This document shows positions 6,335-9,991 of a stretch of DNA of 9,991 bases, one piece after another. The notes below the pieces were generated by a model. The model was not told the origin of the DNA, did not search any database, and saw only the letters and a list, made by a program, of their open reading frames with translations. The stretch is from DATGZH01 sp035297265. GTDB lineage: Bacteria; Actinomycetota; Acidimicrobiia; Acidimicrobiales; RAAP-2. The translations under genes and the position numbers were made by a program. The stretch's first letter is position 1. The number at the start of each line of letters is the position of its first letter. The stretch is taken from NCBI GenBank assembly GCA_035297265.1, contig DATGZH010000038.1, positions 1 to 9,991 of the forward strand. The letters run 5' to 3'.

Positions 6335-7516
6335 TTACGCCGGGCCGGGCCCGGCCCCGTCTTCCGGCTCCCCGTCCACCGGAAACCAGGCTCGGGCCAC
6401 GCTGCGGGCTGAGAGGACGTCGGGGTCCGGTGGCGGGCCTATCCCGGGGAGGGACGGCACGGCCAGCTGACCGTCTGTCACCTCGGGATACCCGCACGGG
6501 TCGACGTCGAGGTAGCTCGCCGGTCGGGAGAGGTCGCCGGGCAGGGTGCACCCGGCGAGCCCGGCCACCGCGGCGTTGGCCGACCGGCCGAGACCGGTCT
6601 CGAAGAACCCGCCGACGAAGGCCGGCACCCCCGCCTCGGCGCACAACTCGGCCGCCCGGCGGGCCGCGGCGAGGCCGCCGAGCCGGGCCGGCTTGAGGCA
6701 GGCCACCTCGCAGGCCCCGTAGCGGAGTGCGTCACGGAGCCGGCGTGGTGTCGAGAGCGACTCGTCGAGAGCGACGGGCGTCTCGAGCTCTGCCGCCAGC
6801 CGGGCCAGGGCCACGAGATCAGTCGGCGGCAGCGGCTGCTCGATGCAGACGAGGTGCCAGGGGTCGAGCAACCGGAGCCGGCTGGCGTCGGCGTCGTCGT
6901 CGGAGCCGTTCCGGTAGGCGCCGTTCGCGTCGACCTGGAGCGCCAGATCCGGGAACGTCTCGCGCACGGCCTGCACTGGCGTGGCGTCCCAACCAGGGGC
7001 GATCTTCATCCGCACCCGCCGGGCCCCGGTTTCGTGAGCCGAAGCCACCGCGGCCAGGAGCACACCGAGGTCCCGATCGTCGGGGATGCCCACGACGGCG
7101 CCGGCTTCCACGACGTCCCGGGTGGTGCCGAGCCATGCCGCGAGCGAGCGACCGGCGGTCCGCAGCTCCAGGTCGAGCGTGGCCATCTCGACGGCTGCAC
7201 CGGCCATCCGAGCGGGGGCATCGTCGCCCACGATCCGGGCCAGGACCGAAGGCACGGGCAATTCGCCGCCCCGGGCGGCGGCGGCCGAGAAGATCCGGGG
7301 CACCGCCCTCTCGACGAGGGTCTGCCAGACCTCCGCCAGGGGGGCGTCCACCCCGTCACCGGTCTCGAGGGCTCCGCACTCACCCCACCCCTCCCCGCCA
7401 TCGGTCACGATCCTCACGTAGAGCACCGGGCGACGGTCGTGGGTGAGCGCCGACGTCGTGACCGTCTCCCGTAGGAAGAGCTCGACGATGCTGAGCTCCA
7501 CTCCCTGGAGCCTCAT
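6335..7516 (-). CDS. menC: o-Succinylbenzoate synthase (enolase superfamily)
   Basis: This 393-residue enzyme belongs to the OSBS/N-succinylamino acid racemase group of the enolase superfamily. OSBS removes water from SHCHC to give o-succinylbenzoate in menaquinone synthesis. An N-terminal capping domain (about 1-130) with the GWGEC loop (43-47) precedes a TIM barrel. Metal ligands are D196 (VDAN), E226 (CIEQP) and D251 (ALDES). Catalytic lysines are K171 (in RMKIAPGWD) and K275 (CLKPARLGG). The end of the barrel has GGFFETGLGRSANAAVA, typical of the Amycolatopsis-type members. The first lysine of the usual KxK pair is R169 here. Some relatives act mainly as racemases, and no other men gene is in view, so the physiological substrate is not proven. 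The gene starts 54 bp from a divergent tRNA gene and probably leads the unit down to polA. Confidence 0.83.
   Translation of the reverse strand: MRLQGVELSIVELFLRETVTTSALTHDRRPVLYVRIVTDGGEGWGECGALETGDGVDAPLAEVWQTLVERAVPRIFSAAAARGGELPVPSVLARIVGDDAPARMAGAAVEMATLDLELRTAGRSLAAWLGTTRDVVEAGAVVGIPDDRDLGVLLAAVASAHETGARRVRMKIAPGWDATPVQAVRETFPDLALQVDANGAYRNGSDDDADASRLRLLDPWHLVCIEQPLPPTDLVALARLAAELETPVALDESLSTPRRLRDALRYGACEVACLKPARLGGLAAARRAAELCAEAGVPAFVGGFFETGLGRSANAAVAGLAGCTLPGDLSRPASYLDVDPCGYPEVTDGQLAVPSLPGIGPPPDPDVLSARSVARAWFPVDGEPEDGAGPGPA
6342..6357. repeat. 16-bp perfect GC palindrome at the menC end
   Basis: GGGCCGGGCCCGGCCC is self-complementary over all 16 bases. It lies in the last codons of menC, just before the TAA, and 19 bp before the next start codon. 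It encodes part of the tail GAGPGPA. In the mRNA it could fold into a 6-bp hairpin with a four-base loop, which might shield the end of menC or slow entry to the next gene. It may equally be a by-product of GC-rich Gly/Pro/Ala codons. Confidence 0.6.
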
Positions 7517-7526
7517 GAACGGCCGG

Positions 7527-7546
7527 CTGTCCTTGGAGGCGGACAG
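7527..7546 (-). promoter_or_regulatory. Hairpin over the menC ribosome binding site
   Basis: CTGTCC and GGACAG form a perfect 6-bp inverted repeat around an 8-base loop. On the menC strand the likely ribosome binding site AAGGA (7530-7534, 13 bases before the ATG) lies partly in the loop and partly in the 3' arm. Folding of the leader could therefore limit ribosome access. The spacing to the ATG is long for a Shine-Dalgarno sequence, so its use is uncertain. Confidence 0.35.
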
Positions 7547-7560
7547 GCCCCCGATAGCAT
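7533..7560 (+). promoter_or_regulatory. Candidate promoter of tRNA-Leu
   Basis: A TTGGAG -35-like element (7533-7538) and a TAGCAT -10-like element (7555-7560) are 16 bp apart. The -10 ends ten bases before the mature 5' end of the tRNA, which suits a short leader trimmed by RNase P. The -10 matches TANNNT, the form common in actinobacteria. It also lies inside the small inverted repeat CCGATAGCATCGG (7551-7563). The -35 is a weak match. Confidence 0.42.
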
Positions 7561-7570
7561 CGGACGACCG

Positions 7571-7657
7571 GCCCGGATGGCGGAATCGGTAGACGCGGAG
7601 GCCTCAAAAGCCTCTGCCCGCAAGGGCGTGCGGGTTCGAGTCCCGCTCCGGGCACCA
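7571..7657 (+). tRNA. tRNA-Leu (anticodon CAA)
   Basis: The full class II cloverleaf can be drawn. The 7-bp acceptor stem pairs GCCCGGA (7571-7577) with TCCGGGC (7647-7653). The anticodon stem GAGGC/GCCTC holds the loop CTCAAAA, giving anticodon CAA (7605-7607), which reads UUG. A long variable arm has stem GCCC/GGGC around GCAA (7616-7627), as expected for leucine. The T arm is GCGGG-TTCGAGT-CCCGC (7630-7646). The discriminator is A, and CCA is encoded (7655-7657). The gene faces away from menC and towards the integrase end, and its 3' half is probably the integration site of the element to the right. Confidence 0.97.
7630..7657. other. Predicted attachment site (att core) in the tRNA 3' end
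   Basis: The integrase gene ends 274 bp from the 3' end of an intact tRNA gene and points towards it. This is the standard layout when an actinobacterial tyrosine integrase has inserted an element into a tRNA gene, which rebuilds the tRNA 3' end through the shared core. The core is expected to cover the T arm to CCA and may reach further left. Its true limits need the second copy, which is not in this window. Confidence 0.5.
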
Positions 7658-7703
7658 CCGATTCCCAGCTTAGGGACTTCTCCACCCTCCAAATTGGCCT
7701 CCA

Positions 7704-7908
7704 TGGTCACAGTTTGGTCACAAACGTCCTTCACGGTGCTGCCAGACCGTGACCACCGCTGAACGACAGCCGACGTGGAATCGAGCAGGCCCGTCGAAGC
7801 GGCTCTCAGGCTTGCGGGACGCATCTGCGGGATCCTTCGCTCTCCTGACGCTCCGGCACCGCGTCATGGGGCCCAATGGCGAGCTCGCGAGCGTCGGCAA
7901 ATGGTCAC
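7704..7908. repeat. Four TGGTCAC copies, candidate integrase arm sites
   Basis: TGGTCAC occurs at 7704-7710, 7715-7721 and 7902-7908 on the plus strand and at 7749-7755 on the minus strand. The first two share TGGTCACA and lie 11 bp apart, about one helical turn. The second sits in a perfect 14-base dyad, GTTTGGTCACAAAC (7712-7725). Four copies of a 7-mer in the 274-bp gap between the tRNA and the integrase stop are far more than expected by chance. Their place suits arm-type binding sites for integrase or excisionase. The remainder of the gap (7658-7931) shows no gene and no clear terminator. Confidence 0.55.
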
Positions 7909-7931
7909 CGATCACGTCTTGGAACCCCGGG

Positions 7932-9110
7932 CTAGCGCGACCGGCCGACCCCGTCCACCATCGCCGCCACCGCCGAGGCGGCCTGCGCGCCGGCCGACTC
8001 GAACAGATGGCCGTAGCGATCCATCGTGAACGATGAGGATGCGTGACCAAGCCGCTTGGCGATGAGCAGATGCTGCTCGCCAGCCGCAATGAGGTGGGCG
8101 ACGTGGGTGTGTCGGAGGTCATGGAAGCGAATGCGCGGGAGACCTGATCGGACCACTCGGCGGTCGAAGACCTTCGCGACGCTCTCGGGGTCGAGCGGGC
8201 TGCCATCGGGCCGTGCAAAGACGAGGTCGTGGTCCTCGTAACCCGATCCCATGAGGAGCCGCTCCTCAGCCTGTCGGGCCCGTTGGGCCCTGAGAACGGC
8301 AACAGTCGCAGGATCGAGGTCAATCTTCCGGCGGCCGCGGTCCGTCTTCGTCCGCTCGGAGAAGATGAGTTCACCCCGAAGCGCCAGGAGCTGCTGGCGG
8401 ACTTCAAGGGTCGCCCGATCGAGGTCGACGTCCCCCCACCGAGTACCGCAGACTTCGCCCCTCCTCATACCTGTCATCGCGGCTAGTCGGAACAGTGGGC
8501 CGAGTGGCTCATTTCCCGTGAAGTCGAGGAACGACCTGAGCTGCTCGGGAGTCCACCAGGCCATTTCAAGAGGCTTCGTGTCCTTGGGGCGAGGAGCGTC
8601 GGCCGACTGCGCAACATTGCGCGCTAGCTCGCCCTTCCGAACGGCGTCGCCGAGCGCTTTCTGCAGGACCACGTGGACATAGCGAACCGACCGCGGGCTC
8701 AGACCACCCTCGCGCTGACGAAGTCCCGAAACCAAGAGGTCCGAATACAAACGGTCCAGGTCCGAGGCGATGACCTTGTCAACGCGCTTGGCACCCAGGG
8801 CGGCCGGGACGTAAAGCAGGCAGCGTCGGTAGCCGTCGATCGTTGAGGGGCGAAGGGTCGTACTGAGGCCTTCAAGCCATCGGTCGAGATACTCGCGGAA
8901 CGACATGCGGGCCGGCGCCACGTAGCTCGAAGTCGTCACAGAGCGCCGAATTCTGTCGAGCTCCTCCTGGGCTGCTTTCTTCGTCGCGAATCCACGTCGC
9001 TTCGCTTGCTTCCGCTTCCCGTGGGAGTCCCGCCCGAGATCGACCACGAACCACCAGGTGCCGGTGTGCGGGTTCCTTCGTGGCGCAGCTGTCGAGTGTC
9101 GATCGTTCAC
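7932..9110 (-). CDS. int: Tyrosine site-specific integrase
   Basis: This 392-residue recombinase integrates and excises the element at the tRNA-Leu gene. The N-terminal part (about 12-60, NPHTGTWWFVVDLGRD...KRRGFATKKAAQEELDRIR) is an arm-binding domain. A SAM-like core-binding domain follows (about 69-165), then the catalytic domain (about 182-380). Catalytic residues are all present: R216 (TGMRRGE), K255 (ERTKTDRGRR), H330 and R333 (HDLRHTH), H356 (LGHAS) and the nucleophile Y366 (MDRYGH). The GTG at 9110 was chosen because it lies 31 bp after the excisionase stop and begins just before the conserved N-terminal pattern. An ATG at 9158 would overlap the excisionase gene and add 16 residues. 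Its ribosome binding site is weak. Length and domain order fit AICE and phage integrases of actinobacteria. Confidence 0.94.
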   Translation of the reverse strand: MNDRHSTAAPRRNPHTGTWWFVVDLGRDSHGKRKQAKRRGFATKKAAQEELDRIRRSVTTSSYVAPARMSFREYLDRWLEGLSTTLRPSTIDGYRRCLLYVPAALGAKRVDKVIASDLDRLYSDLLVSGLRQREGGLSPRSVRYVHVVLQKALGDAVRKGELARNVAQSADAPRPKDTKPLEMAWWTPEQLRSFLDFTGNEPLGPLFRLAAMTGMRRGEVCGTRWGDVDLDRATLEVRQQLLALRGELIFSERTKTDRGRRKIDLDPATVAVLRAQRARQAEERLLMGSGYEDHDLVFARPDGSPLDPESVAKVFDRRVVRSGLPRIRFHDLRHTHVAHLIAAGEQHLLIAKRLGHASSSFTMDRYGHLFESAGAQAASAVAAMVDGVGRSR

Positions 9111-9141
9111 TGACCCGTGTCTTCCCAATCCCCTGTGCCTG

Positions 9142-9360
9142 TCAGTCCAAGGCCCCATGATCGCGTGTCGAGTCCGCTTCGACACCGACCATCCGTTCAA
9201 GGGCAGCACGAGGCACGACGATGCGTCGACCGAGGCGGAGCGAGGGCAGCTCGCCCTGGTGGACGAGCTCGTAGGCCAGCCAGGTCGAGATCCCGAGGAG
9301 GCCAGCGGCCTCCTCGACGCTCAAGGCGAGGCGGTCCCGATTGTGTCGGCCCTCTCTCAC
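9142..9360 (-). CDS. xis: Excisionase-like helix-turn-helix protein
   Basis: This 72-residue protein would bend attachment-site DNA and steer the integrase towards excision. Residues 12-58 form a MerR/excisionase-type winged helix: LSVEEAAGLLGIS (first helices), TWLAYELVHQGELPSLRLG (recognition helix and wing), then RRIVVPRAALERMV. The GTG at 9360 was chosen because GGAGG at 9368-9372 lies seven bases upstream. The frame is open further upstream, to 9552, but that part overlaps the replication gene and is serine- and arginine-rich. The gene begins 22 bp after the replication gene stop and ends 31 bp before the integrase start, so the three are probably one operon. Naming it xis rests on size, fold and position; a small transcription regulator is the alternative. 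Confidence 0.82.
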   Translation of the reverse strand: MREGRHNRDRLALSVEEAAGLLGISTWLAYELVHQGELPSLRLGRRIVVPRAALERMVGVEADSTRDHGALD

Positions 9361-9367
9361 CCCGGGC

Positions 9368-9372
9368 CCTCC
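9368..9372 (-). promoter_or_regulatory. Ribosome binding site of the excisionase gene
   Basis: GGAGG followed by seven bases precedes the GTG at 9360. It is the strongest Shine-Dalgarno match in the right part of the window, and it decides the start of the short 72-residue form over the longer open frame. Confidence 0.75.
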
Positions 9373-9382
9373 GGACTGCTCG

Positions 9383-9991
9383 TCAGCCAAGCTGCTGGCG
9401 CTCCTCGGCGAGGGCCTCGATGGCCAGTTGCTTGTTCTCGAAGTAGTGCTCCCGCTGCTCTTCGGCATGGATTGCCTCCCCTCGGTTCTTCCATCCGACC
9501 CCGACCGCCCGCCAGCGCGACTCGTAGGAAACCGCGCCGACGTCGGCCCCACATCTCGGCCGCCTGGTGGCCCGCCACTCGGCCCGGGCCCGCCGAAGCG
9601 CCCCTAAGGTCGTCGAGTAGCGCCGCGACTTGGTGAGGAAGTGACCCCCGTAGCCGAAGCAGTGGGCGTAGCGCCGGAGATGCGCACGATCCCGGCCCGC
9701 CCCGAGGCGCCAGGCCGTCGCCACCTGTCGGCGCTCGTGGGAACTGAGCCGCCGGGCCGCCAGGTCCTCTGCGTTCCTGATCCGCTGGTCGAGGGCGCCG
9801 TCGGCCGTGGACGAATTGACGGCGTACTTGGCCACATAGGAGGCCAGCCGACCAGCCCGGGAGCCCTCCCGGTCATCGAGCACCTCGACGTCGACCTGGT
9901 CGCCCCAGGAGGTCTCGCCCCGCACATGGGCGACCCGCACCGTCCGGGCGGCGGCCAGACAGGCGGCGGCCAGCGCTCCGGCCAACGGCCC
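9383..9991 (-). CDS. RepSA-type replication initiator, 3' part
   Basis: The last 202 residues of a longer protein are seen; the frame is open to the window edge and no credible start lies inside. The fragment contains RLASYVAKYAVNSS, then HERRQVATAWRLG, then LRRYAHCFGYGGHF running into LTKSRRYSTTLGALR. These agree with the C-terminal half of the RepSA-like replication initiators of pSAM2-type elements, which nick the element's origin and start rolling-circle replication after excision. The tail (about the last 30 residues) is a charged helix, EEQREHYFENKQLAIEALAEE. The gene is followed after 22 bp by the excisionase gene. The catalytic tyrosine and metal-binding histidines cannot be judged here because the N-terminal part is missing. 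Confidence 0.85.
   Translation of the reverse strand, partial: GPLAGALAAACLAAARTVRVAHVRGETSWGDQVDVEVLDDREGSRAGRLASYVAKYAVNSSTADGALDQRIRNAEDLAARRLSSHERRQVATAWRLGAGRDRAHLRRYAHCFGYGGHFLTKSRRYSTTLGALRRARAEWRATRRPRCGADVGAVSYESRWRAVGVGWKNRGEAIHAEEQREHYFENKQLAIEALAEERQQLG

Larger units (their letters stand above)
7640..9991 (-). mobile_element. Left end of an AICE-like integrated element
   Basis: The stretch runs from the tRNA-Leu 3' end past the right edge of the window. Read on the minus strand, it holds a RepSA-type replication initiator, an excisionase and a tyrosine integrase with gaps of 22 and 31 bp, as in the repSA-xis-int operon of pSAM2. This combination is the hallmark of actinomycete integrative and conjugative elements, which excise, replicate by rolling circle and move between mycelia or cells as double-stranded DNA through an FtsK-like Tra protein. 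No tra, pra or second att site is visible here, so whether the element is complete or mobile is unknown. The left limit is approximate. Confidence 0.75.

Noticed and set aside
7718..8407. Minus-strand open frame covering the gap and the integrase 3' end
   Set aside because: It runs out of frame through the integrase catalytic region and is rich in Ser and Arg, so it is a shadow.
7932..9209. Integrase extended to the start at 9209
   Set aside because: It would overlap about a third of the excisionase gene, and the added residues do not look like the integrase N-terminus.
1..9991. CRISPR array, rRNA, insertion sequence or defence system
   Set aside because: No spaced repeats, rRNA signatures, transposase or known defence genes are visible on either strand.

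Overview
The window looks like chromosomal DNA of a high-GC actinobacterium with one end of an integrated element. The support is strongly GC-rich third codon positions, a four-repeat ribosomal protein S1 with an acidic tail, an ANTAR response regulator of the Rv1626/PdtaR type next to polA and rpsA (an order shared with Mycobacterium tuberculosis), and a RepSA-type replication protein on the right. The class cannot be fixed from sequence alone. An Acidimicrobiia-like lineage is a guess from the look of the proteins.

Left part (1-1030): a small DUF4190-like membrane protein gene (7-405, minus) preceded by an unrecognised reading frame (402-774) that seems to be shifted at a run of six G. The two meet in an ATGA overlap. 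The 811-1029 interval is the 3' flank of rpsA and shows no convincing gene.

Central part (1030-7516), all on the minus strand. In transcription order it holds menC (o-succinylbenzoate synthase/N-succinylamino acid racemase family), a 101-residue coiled-coil protein, an ANTAR response regulator, polA and rpsA. The first four are packed with gaps of 12 bp, a GTGA overlap and 19 bp, so they probably form one transcription unit. A 145-bp gap with an 8-bp inverted repeat separates polA from rpsA, which may have its own promoter. The unit joins a menaquinone-type enzyme, RNA-binding signalling, DNA repair/replication and translation.

Right part (7517-9991): a tRNA-Leu(CAA) gene on the plus strand, divergent from menC, followed by 274 bp without a gene that carries four copies of TGGTCAC. 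Then, on the minus strand and running in from beyond the window, come a RepSA-type replication initiator (3' part only), a 72-residue excisionase and a tyrosine integrase that ends facing the tRNA. This rep-xis-int order beside a tRNA 3' end is that of actinomycete integrative and conjugative elements (AICEs) of the pSAM2 kind. The window therefore seems to catch the int end of such an element. Its transfer genes and far attachment site lie to the right, outside the window. No CRISPR array, rRNA gene or insertion sequence was seen.
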